Origin: Bacillota bacterium
GTDB taxonomy: Bacteria > Bacillota > Clostridia > Lachnospirales > Bianqueaceae
Assembly: GCA_017620135.1 (NCBI GenBank)
Contig: JAFZQZ010000093.1
Coordinates: 1-32,385, forward strand
Reading direction: 5' to 3'
Length of the DNA stretch: 32,385 nucleotides
Shown here: piece after piece, positions 1 to 7,393 of the stretch
How the letters are laid out: every line of letters starts with the position of its first letter
Position numbering within the stretch: position 1 is the first letter of the stretch
The notes under the pieces: generated by a model
Databases searched by the model: none
Seen by the model: only the letters and a program-made list of their open reading frames with translations
Told to the model about the DNA's origin: nothing
Position numbers and translations under genes: made by a program

Positions 1-50
1 AATGAAAATACTGCAAAAAGTAATACAACGTAGTAGAAGGGAGACAATCA

Positions 51-857
51 ATGAATTTTAACGAGTGGATGATGCAAAAACAAGACAAGCTCTTTAAAGA
101 GACGGAAGATCTGAAAAAGAGGCTTTATGACTTTCCTGAAGGAGATCTGATGTTTCAGAAGAGAGGAGAAGTGCCTCGCTGGTATGTAAGAAATCATGGT
201 TCGATGGTTTATCTACCAAGAGAACAAGAAGAAATTGCGGCAAGATTTGCTCAAAAAAGGATGCTGGAAGCCCGACTAAAAGACTGTCAGGAACAGTTGA
301 GTGCAATAGGAGCTTATCTTAAACAATATCAGGTGCGTGGGAAGAATGGCAGGCATTTGTTCTTAAGCAGAGAAGAACAGTTGTACCAAAAGCCCGGTAT
401 TCGTGAACTTCTGGGACTGCAGGAAAAATCACCCAAAGAGTCTCTGACACACTGGCAGTATGAAGAATTTGATCACCTGACTGGTTATGAAGAAGGTAAG
501 AAGATCCAGCTGACCGATGGAAGAAAAGTTCGTTCCAAATCAGAAGCGATGATCGGCAACGAGCTGCTACGCCGCGGGATCGCGTTCCGATATGAAGAGG
601 CTCTTGAGATCGCGGGAAGGAAGTATTATCCGGACTTTACAATCAGGCCTGATGAATTCTCGGAAACCATCATTTGGGAACATCTTGGCCTTATGGATGA
701 AGGGAAATACCGCTTTGACGCCAGCATGAAAATTCATGATTATATGTTGAATGGCTATTATCCCGGCATCAATCTGATCCTCACATCGGAAACTCGGGCT
801 AACCCGCTTGATTTCATGCTTGTCGATCAGATCATTCGAACATATATCGACCACTAA
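51..857 (+). CDS. PD-(D/E)XK nuclease-like hypothetical protein
   Basis: 268 aa, preceded by AAGGGAG eight bases before the ATG. The N-terminal half (about residues 1-95) is charged and helical, probably coiled coil. The C-terminal half resembles a restriction-like fold: E165 in RSKSEAMIGN, D195 in YYPDF and E210 in IIWEHLG are placed as the acidic residues of a PD-(D/E)XK core, and the ending PGINLILTSET is typical of a family I recognise from Bacillota genomes under hypothetical-protein names. No signal peptide or membrane segment. The next gene has its own promoter, so this is probably a single unit on the right-hand side; what lies to the left is outside the window. The 5' half is visibly more AT-rich than the region after position 530. 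Nuclease activity is inferred from the motif only; the true substrate is unknown. Confidence 0.75.
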   Translation: MNFNEWMMQKQDKLFKETEDLKKRLYDFPEGDLMFQKRGEVPRWYVRNHGSMVYLPREQEEIAARFAQKRMLEARLKDCQEQLSAIGAYLKQYQVRGKNGRHLFLSREEQLYQKPGIRELLGLQEKSPKESLTHWQYEEFDHLTGYEEGKKIQLTDGRKVRSKSEAMIGNELLRRGIAFRYEEALEIAGRKYYPDFTIRPDEFSETIIWEHLGLMDEGKYRFDASMKIHDYMLNGYYPGINLILTSETRANPLDFMLVDQIIRTYIDH

Positions 858-883
858 CAGACAGAAAAAACGAAAAGGCAGAA

Positions 884-936
884 GCAACCGGTTACTTGAC
901 AATACCCCCTGGGGGGTATATAATAGCAACCGGTTA
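884..936. repeat. Direct repeat GCAACCGGTTA flanking the csoR promoter
   Basis: The 11-mer GCAACCGGTTA occurs at 884-894 and again at 926-936, exactly 42 bp apart, on either side of the -35/-10 pair. Each copy contains the perfect palindrome AACCGGTT (886-893 and 928-935). Two identical palindromes four helical turns apart look like operators for a second dimeric regulator; this role is inferred. Confidence 0.7.
896..924 (+). promoter_or_regulatory. Promoter of csoR-copA with CsoR operator
   Basis: -35 TTGACA at 896-901 and -10 TATAAT at 919-924 are both exact consensus with a 17-bp spacer. The spacer is almost completely filled by TACCCCCTGGGGGGTA (903-918), the GC-rich near-palindrome recognised by CsoR-type copper sensors. 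Repressor binding would therefore block RNA polymerase directly, and copper would release it. Confidence 0.93.
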
Positions 937-963
937 GCAAAAGGAAACAGGAGAATGCCTATC

Positions 964-1296
964 ATGAGTGAAATGGATCACGAATGCCGGTACTGCAGGC
1001 ACGAAGACAGCTGCAGTGAGCATAAAAAAGTGCGGTCGGAAGAGGAGATCAAAGGCCTGCTGAACCGTCTGAGCCGGATCGAGGGACAGGTGCGCGGGAT
1101 CCGCAGGATGCTTGAGGAGGACCGGTACTGTATCGACATTCTGGTGCAGTGCGAGGCAGTCAGCGCCGCGATGAATGCTTTCAATAAAGAGATTTTATCG
1201 GAGCATATCCGCACGTGCGTAGCGGAAAATATCAAAGCCGGCAATGATGAAGTCGTGGAAGAACTCGTGAAAACATTGCAGCGAATGATGAAATAA
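964..1296 (+). CDS. csoR: CsoR-family copper-sensing transcriptional repressor
   Basis: 110 aa from ATG 964, which has AGGAG (949-953) ten bases upstream; an in-frame ATG at 955 is possible but lies one base after that site. The all-helical CsoR/RcnR fold is recognisable from RLSRIEGQVRGIRRMLEEDRYC. The copper ligands of the family are present as C56, H81 and C85 (YCIDIL ... SEHIRTC). An additional Cys/His-rich tail (residues 5-20: H5, C8, C11, H13, C17, H20) precedes the fold and is longer than in minimal CsoR proteins. The gene lies directly behind a CsoR-type operator and 30 bp before copA, so it most likely represses its own operon until Cu(I) binds. RcnR/FrmR relatives are less likely given the C-H-C ligand set and the neighbour. 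Confidence 0.92.
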   Translation: MSEMDHECRYCRHEDSCSEHKKVRSEEEIKGLLNRLSRIEGQVRGIRRMLEEDRYCIDILVQCEAVSAAMNAFNKEILSEHIRTCVAENIKAGNDEVVEELVKTLQRMMK

Positions 1297-1326
1297 CGGA
1301 AGAGCTTGCAGAAAGCAGGAGATTGA

Positions 1327-3996
1327 ATGGATAAATATACTGTAACAGGGATGACCTGTGCCGCCTGCCAGGCCAGGGTCGAAAAGGCGGTGGCCAAGGT
1401 ACCGGGCGTGACTTCGGTCGCGGTCAGCCTTTTGACAAATTCCATGGGCGTCGAGGGCGACGCGTCGGCTGAGTCGATCATTCAGGCTGTTGAAAATGCC
1501 GGCTACGGCGCCAGCCTGCAGGCAGGGAAAAAGAGTCAGAACAGTGAGAGAGCGGGAGCGGTCTCTGACACCGACAATAACGCAGAAGTCTCTGCTACTT
1601 ATCAGAGCGCAGCCTCTGCTGCCGAGGACATGCTGAAAGACCGGGAAACGCCGATGCTGAAAAAGCGTCTGTTCTGGTCTTTGGGTTTCTTAGCTGTTCT
1701 CATGTACTTTTCCATGGGACATATGATGTGGGGATGGCCGCTTCCCTCTTTCTTTGAAGGCAATCATGTGGCCATGGGACTGGTGCAGATGATCCTGGCC
1801 GCGATCGTGATGCTCATCAATCAGCGTTTCTTTGTCAGTGGGATAAAGTCCGTCCTGCACGGCGCGCCGAACATGGACACGCTGGTCGCAATGGGATCGG
1901 GCGTATCTTTCCTTTGGAGCACAGTGGTGCTGTTCGCGATGACCGGCGCACAGGCGCGCGGTGACAGCGCTCAGGTCATGGTCTATATGGATGAGTTTTA
2001 TTTCGAGTCCGCGGCTATGATCCTGACTCTGATCACTGTGGGCAAGATGCTGGAGGCCCGGTCGAAAGGAAGAACGACCGATGCCCTGAAAGGCCTGATG
2101 AAGCTCGCCCCGAAAACGGCGACGGTGATTCGTAATGAGAAGGAAGAAACAGTCCCGATCGAGCAGGTCCGTAAAGAAGACATTTTTGTGGTCCGTCCGG
2201 GCGAGAATATCCCTGTGGACGGAACCGTGCTGGAAGGCAGTTCCGCTGTCAATGAGTCCGCGCTGACCGGTGAAAGCATTCCGGTGGATAAGGCAACCGG
2301 GGACAGCGTTTCCGCTGCCACGACGAATCAGTCCGGTTTCCTGAAGTGCCAGGCGACACGCGTCGGAGAAGATACGACGCTCTCGCAGATCATTCAGATG
2401 GTCTCTGACGCCGCAGCGACCAAAGCACCGATCGCGAAAGTGGCTGACAAAGTCTCCGGCGTGTTTGTACCGGTCGTCATCGGGATCGCCCTGATCACCT
2501 TCCTGATCTGGATGATCTTCGGCGGGCAGATCGCCGGAACCGGTTCGGAGAGACTCGCGTTCGCGCTCGCGAGAGCGATCTCCGTTCTCGTGATCAGCTG
2601 TCCTTGCGCGCTCGGTCTCGCGACGCCGGTCGCCATCATGGTCGGTAATGGCATCGGCGCGAAGAACGGTATCCTCTTTAAAACCGCTGTTTCGCTGGAA
2701 GAGGCCGGCAAGGCACAGATCGTCGTACTGGATAAGACCGGTACGATCACGAGCGGCGAGCCGAAGGTGACCGACCTTGTCCCGGCGGAAGGCGTGAGCG
2801 AGGAGCAGCTCCTGAAGACAGCCGCTTCTCTGGAACAGCACAGTGAGCATCCGCTGGCGAAGGCGATCCTGGCAAAAGCGGAAGAGAATCAGCTAACCCT
2901 CGATCAACTGGACGATTTCCAGGCCCTGGTCGGGAACGGGCTGGTAGGAACCGTTGGTGGGCCAACGGTCGTTGGTGGGCAAACGGTCGTCGGCGGAAGC
3001 GCGGCTTTCATTCAGAATCAGGTCGACCTGACCGCTGAGCAGATCGAGGAGACAGAGCGTCTGGCATCTCAAGGCAAAACACCGCTCCTGTTTACACAAA
3101 ACGGCAGCTATATCGGCATGATCGCGGTGGCCGATACGATCAAGGAAGACAGCCCGCAGGCCATTCGCGAAATAAAAGAAATGGGTATCCGGACCGTTAT
3201 GCTGACCGGTGATAATGACCGGACGGCGCAGGCGATCGCCAAAGACGCAGGTGTGGACAGTGTGGTAGCCGGCGTTCTGCCTGACGGAAAAGAAGCGATC
3301 ATCCGCAAACTGAAAGAACTGGGCAAGGTCATCATGGTGGGTGACGGCATCAACGACGCGCCGGCTCTGACAAGAGCGGATCTCGGAATAGCGATCGGCG
3401 CCGGGACGGATGTAGCGATCGACGCGGCGGACGTGGTGCTGGTCAGAAGCAGGCTTTCCGATGTTGCGGCCTCGATCCGCCTGAGCCGGCAGACACTGAA
3501 GAATATCCACGAGAACCTTTTCTGGGCATTCTTCTATAACGCGCTCTGCATCCCGCTGGCCGCGGGTCTGTGGATCCCGATTTTCGGCTGGACACTGAAT
3601 CCGATGATCGGCGCGGCCGCCATGAGCCTGTCGAGCTTCTGCGTAGTATCCAACGCACTCAGGCTCAATCTTTTCAAAATCCACAGTACGAACAAGGACA
3701 AAAAAGCCAAAAACGAGATTTCGACGGAAGTCCTGCGCAGCAGACTGAGTCCAAAAGAAGAAAAAAGGACGGAGGAAACGACTATGACAAAAACCCTGAA
3801 AGTAGAAGGCATGATGTGTATGCACTGCGAATCCCGCGTCAAAAAAGCGCTTGAGGCGCTCGACGGAGTGGAAGAGGCAGTCACCAGCTTTGAAAAAGGA
3901 ACAGCGGTCCTGACCCTGAGCAAGGACGTTCCGTATGAGGTCCTGAAAAAAGCGGTCGAAGATCAGGACTATCAGGTCACCGGGATCGAGGCATAA
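1327..3996 (+). CDS. copA: Copper-exporting P1B-type ATPase with C-terminal CopZ-like domain
   Basis: 889 aa; AGGAG ends five bases before the ATG. Domains in order: N-terminal HMA domain (C11, C14 in GMTCAAC), membrane segments, actuator domain, C425-P-C427 metal-translocation motif, D469 phosphorylation site in DKTGT, the EHPLAKAI nucleotide-domain motif, GDGINDAP from G672, then last membrane helices with YN...P and MSLSS motifs typical of Cu(I) ATPases (P1B-1). It pumps Cu(I) out of the cytoplasm using ATP. After the usual end of the family a charged linker leads in frame into a second HMA domain (residues 820-889, C831 and C834 in MMCMHC), which reads as a complete CopZ chaperone. A tight 18-bp tandem duplication lies in the nucleotide-binding domain. 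Co-transcribed with csoR; followed by a strong terminator. Confidence 0.95.
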   Translation: MDKYTVTGMTCAACQARVEKAVAKVPGVTSVAVSLLTNSMGVEGDASAESIIQAVENAGYGASLQAGKKSQNSERAGAVSDTDNNAEVSATYQSAASAAEDMLKDRETPMLKKRLFWSLGFLAVLMYFSMGHMMWGWPLPSFFEGNHVAMGLVQMILAAIVMLINQRFFVSGIKSVLHGAPNMDTLVAMGSGVSFLWSTVVLFAMTGAQARGDSAQVMVYMDEFYFESAAMILTLITVGKMLEARSKGRTTDALKGLMKLAPKTATVIRNEKEETVPIEQVRKEDIFVVRPGENIPVDGTVLEGSSAVNESALTGESIPVDKATGDSVSAATTNQSGFLKCQATRVGEDTTLSQIIQMVSDAAATKAPIAKVADKVSGVFVPVVIGIALITFLIWMIFGGQIAGTGSERLAFALARAISVLVISCPCALGLATPVAIMVGNGIGAKNGILFKTAVSLEEAGKAQIVVLDKTGTITSGEPKVTDLVPAEGVSEEQLLKTAASLEQHSEHPLAKAILAKAEENQLTLDQLDDFQALVGNGLVGTVGGPTVVGGQTVVGGSAAFIQNQVDLTAEQIEETERLASQGKTPLLFTQNGSYIGMIAVADTIKEDSPQAIREIKEMGIRTVMLTGDNDRTAQAIAKDAGVDSVVAGVLPDGKEAIIRKLKELGKVIMVGDGINDAPALTRADLGIAIGAGTDVAIDAADVVLVRSRLSDVAASIRLSRQTLKNIHENLFWAFFYNALCIPLAAGLWIPIFGWTLNPMIGAAAMSLSSFCVVSNALRLNLFKIHSTNKDKKAKNEISTEVLRSRLSPKEEKRTEETTMTKTLKVEGMMCMHCESRVKKALEALDGVEEAVTSFEKGTAVLTLSKDVPYEVLKKAVEDQDYQVTGIEA
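2953..2988 (+). repeat. 18-bp tandem duplication inside copA
   Basis: Two copies of an 18-bp unit (2953-2970 and 2971-2988) differ by one base and encode [12 protein letters not shown], followed by another VGG. It lies in the nucleotide-binding domain just after the conserved VGNGL segment, where CopA proteins usually have a single short strand. It stays in frame. Confidence 0.85.
3771..3996 (+). CDS. Possible internally initiated CopZ copper chaperone within copA
   Basis: GGAGG at 3771-3775 sits eight bases before an in-frame ATG at 3784, inside the copA reading frame. Initiation there gives a free 70-aa protein ([15 protein letters not shown]...), the normal length of a CopZ Cu(I) chaperone with the CxxC ligand pair and a full betaalphabetabetaalphabeta pattern. 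The arrangement suggests one gene making both a CopA-CopZ fusion and a separate soluble chaperone. The site and spacing are seen; actual initiation is inferred. The coding part is 3784-3996. Confidence 0.55.
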
Positions 3997-4000
3997 TCGA

Positions 4001-4041
4001 AGAGCTCCAGTCTGCAAAAGACTGGAGCTCTGTTTGTTTTA
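4001..4041 (+). terminator. Rho-independent terminator after copA
   Basis: Perfect 13-bp stem AGAGCTCCAGTCT / AGACTGGAGCTCT with a GCAAA loop (4001-4031), followed by GTTTGTTTT. The tail overlaps the stop codon of the converging patatin gene. The reverse strand lacks a good T-run, so it probably works mainly for copA. Confidence 0.9.
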
Positions 4042-4884
4042 TGGTTTGATCCCGAGGAAGCCCATGATCTCCGGGGCGTCGTTCTGACCTTTATGATACA
4101 GATGCTTGATGGCCTCGATATCACGGGTGAGGGTCTTGAGTTTGCCGATATCATCCGGCGCGATGATCAGGACTTTGCCTTCGTCCTGATACTGCCTGCA
4201 CAGTGCAAGCTGGCGGTTATACGTTTCCGCCCGCTTTTCCATGGCCTCTGCCGCCTTCGGATATTTGGAGCGGATCCTTTTCACGATCTTTCGATCATCC
4301 TTGGGATCCCGCACATAATCAACCGGACGGGTGAGGATCACGACCACTTTTTCACATCCGGCCTGAAAAGCCTTGTCGATCGGGATCGGATCACTGATAC
4401 CGCCGTCATAATAGAGCCTGTCACCGATCGGATACGGCTTATTGAAACCGGGAACACAACTCGATGCTTTGAAGACGTCATAATGATCCTGGCTGATATC
4501 ATCCATCGTGAAGTAGACCGGTTCGCCGGTCTGAGCGTCGGTCGCGACGACGATCAGCTCAGATCCGCTGTTTTTGAGCGCATCATAGTTCAGCGGGTCT
4601 TCGCCGTTTGAATTCGCGAGGGTGCCGTACACATAGTCCAGGTTCACATAGTTGCCTGTACTTAAAAACTGGGAGATCCCCATATATTCCTTGCGGAAGC
4701 TGTAATCCGTATAGAAACGGAAATTGCGGCTGGACTGGCCGGAGAGGAACGAAGCCATATTCGCTGATCCCGCGGAAACGCCGATACAGTAATCAAACCG
4801 GATGCCATACTGGATGCAGTAATCCAGGACTCCGGCTCCGTAAACATCGCGCTGTCCGCCGCCGACATCGATAATTCCGATCAT
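4039..4884 (-). CDS. Patatin-like phospholipase family protein
   Basis: 281 aa. The nucleophile elbow GVSAG (G35, S37, G39), the N-terminal glycine-rich oxyanion stretch VGGGQRDVYGAGVLD and the DGG motif with D160 form the Ser-Asp dyad of patatin-type acyl hydrolases; the GGGQR start is like the YjjU/RssA subgroup. It has no signal peptide and should act in the cytoplasm or at the inner face of the membrane on acyl lipids. A CTTAAAGGTG site precedes the ATG. It has its own promoter (4925-4952) flanked by an inverted repeat and stands alone, converging on copA. Substrate not predictable. Confidence 0.9.
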   Translation of the reverse strand: MIGIIDVGGGQRDVYGAGVLDYCIQYGIRFDYCIGVSAGSANMASFLSGQSSRNFRFYTDYSFRKEYMGISQFLSTGNYVNLDYVYGTLANSNGEDPLNYDALKNSGSELIVVATDAQTGEPVYFTMDDISQDHYDVFKASSCVPGFNKPYPIGDRLYYDGGISDPIPIDKAFQAGCEKVVVILTRPVDYVRDPKDDRKIVKRIRSKYPKAAEAMEKRAETYNRQLALCRQYQDEGKVLIIAPDDIGKLKTLTRDIEAIKHLYHKGQNDAPEIMGFLGIKP

Positions 4885-4910
4885 TTTTTAAAAACACCTT
4901 TAAGAATAAT

Positions 4911-4976
4911 AAGACTACCGAAGCATTATACCACTTTTGTATAGAAAGGCAAGTGTTATTTTGCTGAGGTAGTCTT
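4911..4976. repeat. Inverted repeat enclosing the patatin promoter
   Basis: AAGACTACC (4911-4919) and GGTAGTCTT (4968-4976) are perfect inverted copies on either side of the -35/-10 elements. Arms are too far apart (48 bp) for a normal terminator, so they look like two operator half-sites or a looped operator pair; inference only. Confidence 0.5.
4925..4952 (-). promoter_or_regulatory. Promoter of the patatin-like gene
   Basis: Reading on the minus strand: -35 TTGCCT (4952-4947), 16-bp spacer, -10 TATAAT (4930-4925), with the start codon about 40 bases downstream. Confidence 0.75.
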
Positions 4977-4997
4977 TTCCGGTGCGTGCAGGAACAA

Positions 4998-5010
4998 AGG
5001 TCGCGGACCT
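4998..5010 (-). terminator. Weak hairpin after dapB
   Basis: On the minus strand AGGTC-CGC-GACCT (5-bp stem) is followed by TTTGTT, 12 bases after the dapB stop. It is short, and could be the operon terminator or only a 3' end stabiliser. Confidence 0.4.
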
Positions 5011-5021
5011 GGCACACTACA

Positions 5022-5726
5022 TTAAATCAGATCTTTCATTCCGTAAAAACCGGGCGGCGCGCAGAAAACGAAATCTGCCGCGCGAAGAGCGCCGGAGGCA
5101 AAGATCGCACGATCGGTCGCCCGATGAGAGATCGTGATCGACTCCTGATCACCAAAGAAGTAAACGGTATGCTCACCGGCTTCGGTTCCGCCCCGGAGCG
5201 AATGAACGCCGATCTCATGGCCTCTTTTTCCGACCTGTCCGTGACGGCCGTAGATCTCATCGAAAGAATCGGATCCGTTCAGGATTTGAAGGATCGATTT
5301 AGCCGTTCCGCTGGGCGCGTCCTGCTTTTTCCGGTGATGAGTCTCCGTGAGCTCCATGTCGAAGCTTTCGGAAAGGAGCGGTACGGCGGTTTCCAGCAGT
5401 TTCAGCAGGACCGCCACACCATAGGAATAGTTGGAACTGTAGAAGACAGGAACGATCTCGGAAAGAGAGCGGAGCAGCGCCTGATCCTCCCTGGTCAGCC
5501 CGGTCGTCCCGCAAACCAGAGGGCATTCATTCTGTCTGACATACTCGGCGATCCAGGGAAGATTGTCCCGGTGCGAAAAATCGATCACGACATCCGCGAT
5601 CGGAAGACCGTCCAGCAGATTAAGATGCATGGCGTCGACGAGGGCGAGCACGGTGTCACCGCGTTCTTCAGCCAGAGATCGGATCTTCTGTCCCATCTGG
5701 CCCATGCCGCTGATCAGCAGATTCAT
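5022..5726 (-). CDS. dapB: 4-hydroxy-tetrahydrodipicolinate reductase
   Basis: 234 aa, somewhat shorter than the usual 240-270 aa. N-terminal dinucleotide-binding fold starts with ISGMGQMG (G7, G9, G12); CGTTG (72-76) and the catalytic segment ETHHRKKQDAPSGTA (H130, H131, K134) are intact. It reduces the DapA product with NAD(P)H in the diaminopimelate/lysine pathway, feeding peptidoglycan and lysine. The start ATG overlaps the dapA stop (ATGA), so translation is coupled and expression follows the lysine riboswitch upstream of dapA. Confidence 0.96.
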   Translation of the reverse strand: MNLLISGMGQMGQKIRSLAEERGDTVLALVDAMHLNLLDGLPIADVVIDFSHRDNLPWIAEYVRQNECPLVCGTTGLTREDQALLRSLSEIVPVFYSSNYSYGVAVLLKLLETAVPLLSESFDMELTETHHRKKQDAPSGTAKSILQILNGSDSFDEIYGRHGQVGKRGHEIGVHSLRGGTEAGEHTVYFFGDQESITISHRATDRAIFASGALRAADFVFCAPPGFYGMKDLI

Positions 5727-6601
5727 TGAATGAGTCCTACCTTTCTCATGGATTCGGCCAGACGGTGCCGGTTCTTTTCTTCCATCGGGAACAGAGGCAG
5801 ACGATAGCCGCCGATGTTCATGCCCATCAGGTTCATGGCTTCCTTGACCGGGATCGGGTTGACCTCACAGAACAGCGCGTGGATATAATCGAGGTATTTC
5901 TGCTGCAGGGCCAGTGAACCGGCCAGATCGCCCTGCTGCCAGCGAGCGACCATCTCGTGGCACTCGCGCGGATTGGTGTTGGCAAAGACACTGATGACCC
6001 CGGAAGCGCCAAGGCTCATCATCGGGACGATAATGTCGTCGTTGCCGCTGAACATCTGGAAATCATCGCGGATCAGATGAGAGATATTGACCGCGTAACT
6101 GATATCACCGGAAGCTTCCTTGATCCCACAGATCTTCGGGTGCTCGGAAAGCTGTTCGACGGCTTTGACAGACAGCGCGCAGCCGGTACGGCCGGGCACG
6201 TTGTAGAGGATGACAGGCGCGTCCACCTGATCCGCGACTTTCGTGAAATGATAGATCATACCCTGCTGATTCGCTTTATTGTAGTAAGGCGTGATGCAGA
6301 GCAGCGCGTCTACACCCATACGGTCGTAGCGAACGCTTTTCATGATCTGTGTTTCCGTGTCGTTGGAACCGGAGCCGGCGATCACCGGGACGCGGTGACG
6401 CACGGTGCGCATCGTAAACTCCACGACTGAATCATCTTCTTCGTGGGTCATGGTCGTACTTTCACCAGTAGTACCGAGCACCAGAATACCGTCGGTACCC
6501 TGGGCAATGTGCCACTCCAGAAGCTCTTCGAGCTTATCGAAGTTGATGCTGCCGTCTTCGTGGAATGGGGTGACGAGCGCGACGATCGAACCTTGTAACA
6601 T
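5723..6601 (-). CDS. dapA: 4-hydroxy-tetrahydrodipicolinate synthase
   Basis: 292 aa from the ATG at 6601, chosen because GGAGG lies five bases upstream and the protein then starts MLQGSIVALVTPF as in the family; a longer frame to 6739 would run through the riboswitch terminator. Class I aldolase TIM barrel: LGTTGES (42-48), Y133 and R138 in YNVPGRTG, and the Schiff-base lysine K161 in GIKEASGD. It condenses pyruvate with aspartate semialdehyde, the first committed step to lysine. First gene of a two-gene operon with dapB, controlled by a lysine riboswitch. Confidence 0.97.
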   Translation of the reverse strand: MLQGSIVALVTPFHEDGSINFDKLEELLEWHIAQGTDGILVLGTTGESTTMTHEEDDSVVEFTMRTVRHRVPVIAGSGSNDTETQIMKSVRYDRMGVDALLCITPYYNKANQQGMIYHFTKVADQVDAPVILYNVPGRTGCALSVKAVEQLSEHPKICGIKEASGDISYAVNISHLIRDDFQMFSGNDDIIVPMMSLGASGVISVFANTNPRECHEMVARWQQGDLAGSLALQQKYLDYIHALFCEVNPIPVKEAMNLMGMNIGGYRLPLFPMEEKNRHRLAESMRKVGLIQ

Positions 6602-6633
6602 AATAACCTCCATATTCTCCCGCCAAAGTCCAT

Positions 6634-6664
6634 AAAAAACCGGCGGGTAGAATGCTGCCGCCGG
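6634..6664 (-). terminator. Riboswitch-controlled terminator before dapA
   Basis: Minus strand: CCGGCGG (6664-6658), 11-nt loop, CCGCCGG (6646-6640), then TTTTTT (6639-6634). It lies between the aptamer and the dapA ribosome binding site, as expected for transcriptional attenuation by lysine. Confidence 0.9.
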
Positions 6665-6680
6665 ATGATGATCCTTCAAC

Positions 6681-6840
6681 GATAGCACTCCTACAAAATA
6701 TTTTGTAGACAGTCCGTCAGGTATTCCCTGCCGGCCCACCTCGGCCGGATGCCTCCGGCTTTGGTTCGGCGGATTTGCCTCGATCTTCAGTCGATCGCCT
6801 GCCGGCTTCCGAAGATTTCATCGTATCCGCGCCTCTATCT
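6681..6840 (-). ncRNA. Lysine riboswitch (L box)
   Basis: The 160-nt leader reads AGATAGAGGCGCGG at its 5' end, GCCGAA in the middle, and ends ACTGTC-(hairpin)-GGAGTGCTATC, the characteristic L-box 3' segment. P1 pairs GATAG (6839-6835) with CTATC (6685-6681); the last helix is CTACAAAATATTTTGTAG. Upstream of dapA-dapB with a terminator in between, so lysine binding should switch transcription off. Confidence 0.93.
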
Positions 6841-6849
6841 GTGAAGAGG

Positions 6850-6878
6850 ATGATAACATGTTTTGCATGTTTATGCAA
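6850..6878 (-). promoter_or_regulatory. Promoter of the riboswitch-dapAB operon
   Basis: Minus strand -35 TTGCAT (6878-6873), 17-bp spacer, -10 TATCAT (6855-6850), placing the transcript start just before the aptamer P1 helix. Confidence 0.8.
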
Positions 6879-6973
6879 GAGCCTGGATAAAGTTCTATGT
6901 TTTCTACAAAAAAGTACTTTATCTGCCTAAAGAAATGGGCATAAACGCCGAGCTTCGATTCTTTCAGTCTGTC

Positions 6974-7153
6974 TTAGGCCGCGTTACGGGGTCTTACGCG
7001 GAAGGTAGCTCCGAAGATGTTCACAAGATTCTCAGGATCGGGATTTACGCTTCTCCACATTTCACTAAGATCTCTTTTCTCCACTTTTTTGACTGCTTTT
7101 TCAGCTTTACGGGTATCCTGAACTTTTGCAAGGTTGTTGTAGATTTCAAACAT
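6974..7153 (-). CDS. Small basic hypothetical protein (59 aa)
   Basis: 59 aa starting MFEIYNNLAKVQDTRKAEKA; the ATG at 7153 has AAGGAGG nine bases upstream. The first half is a charged helix (KAEKAVKKVEKRDL), the end FGATFRVRPRNAA is basic; no membrane segment, signal or cysteine. I do not recognise the family. A perfect consensus promoter and a strong ribosome binding site suggest a real, well-expressed product. It is divergent from the LacI-type regulator gene and 96 bp upstream of the dapA promoter on the same strand, without an obvious terminator between. Could be an RNA- or ribosome-associated small protein, but nothing shows this. Confidence 0.65.
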   Translation of the reverse strand: MFEIYNNLAKVQDTRKAEKAVKKVEKRDLSEMWRSVNPDPENLVNIFGATFRVRPRNAA

Positions 7154-7231
7154 GGTTTTTTCCCTCCTTGAATGGTTTGTATTTCTTAAAGAGCTTTGGT
7201 TTTTTGTTTCGCTCTCTTTCGTTCTGAGCAT

Positions 7232-7260
7232 ATTATATGACAGGTCAAAAATTTTGTCAA
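7232..7260 (-). promoter_or_regulatory. Consensus promoter of the 59-aa gene
   Basis: Minus strand -35 TTGACA (7260-7255), exactly 17 bp, -10 TATAAT (7237-7232). A roughly 70-base untranslated leader follows. Directly upstream of the -35 is the perfect palindrome GTTTTTAAAAAC (7264-7275), and the region beyond is A-tract rich (TTTTGA at 7288, 7299, 7313), which may bend DNA or serve as operator. Confidence 0.85.
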
Positions 7261-7324
7261 TACGTTTTTAAAAACTTTTTAGAATAATTTTGAGAAAATT
7301 TTGAAAAATTCGTTTTGAAAAGCA

Positions 7325-7353
7325 TTGTGTCCATTGGAGGGATATGATATAGT
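7325..7353 (+). promoter_or_regulatory. Promoter of the LacI-family gene
   Basis: -35 TTGTGT (7325-7330), 17-bp spacer, -10 TATAGT (7348-7353); the start codon is 40 bases downstream. It diverges from the strong promoter of the 59-aa gene across an AT-rich segment. Confidence 0.6.
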
Positions 7354-7393
7354 TAACTTATCAAATATCAGAATCTTTCGGAGAAATCTCATC

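Noticed and set aside
3700-3800. Programmed frameshift of the E. coli CopA(Z) type
   Set aside because: Here the chaperone-like domain is in the same frame as the ATPase and at the C-terminal end, so no frameshift is needed; an internal start is the simpler reading.
2893-4017. Long open frame (374 codons) on the minus strand opposite the copA 3' half, and another at 1690-2850
   Set aside because: Antisense shadows of copA: no ribosome site, low-complexity Arg/Asp/His-rich translation, and the plus frame carries all ATPase motifs.
6602-6739. Extended dapA start at 6739
   Set aside because: The extra codons cross the riboswitch terminator and do not match DapA; ATG 6601 has GGAGG and the family N-terminus.
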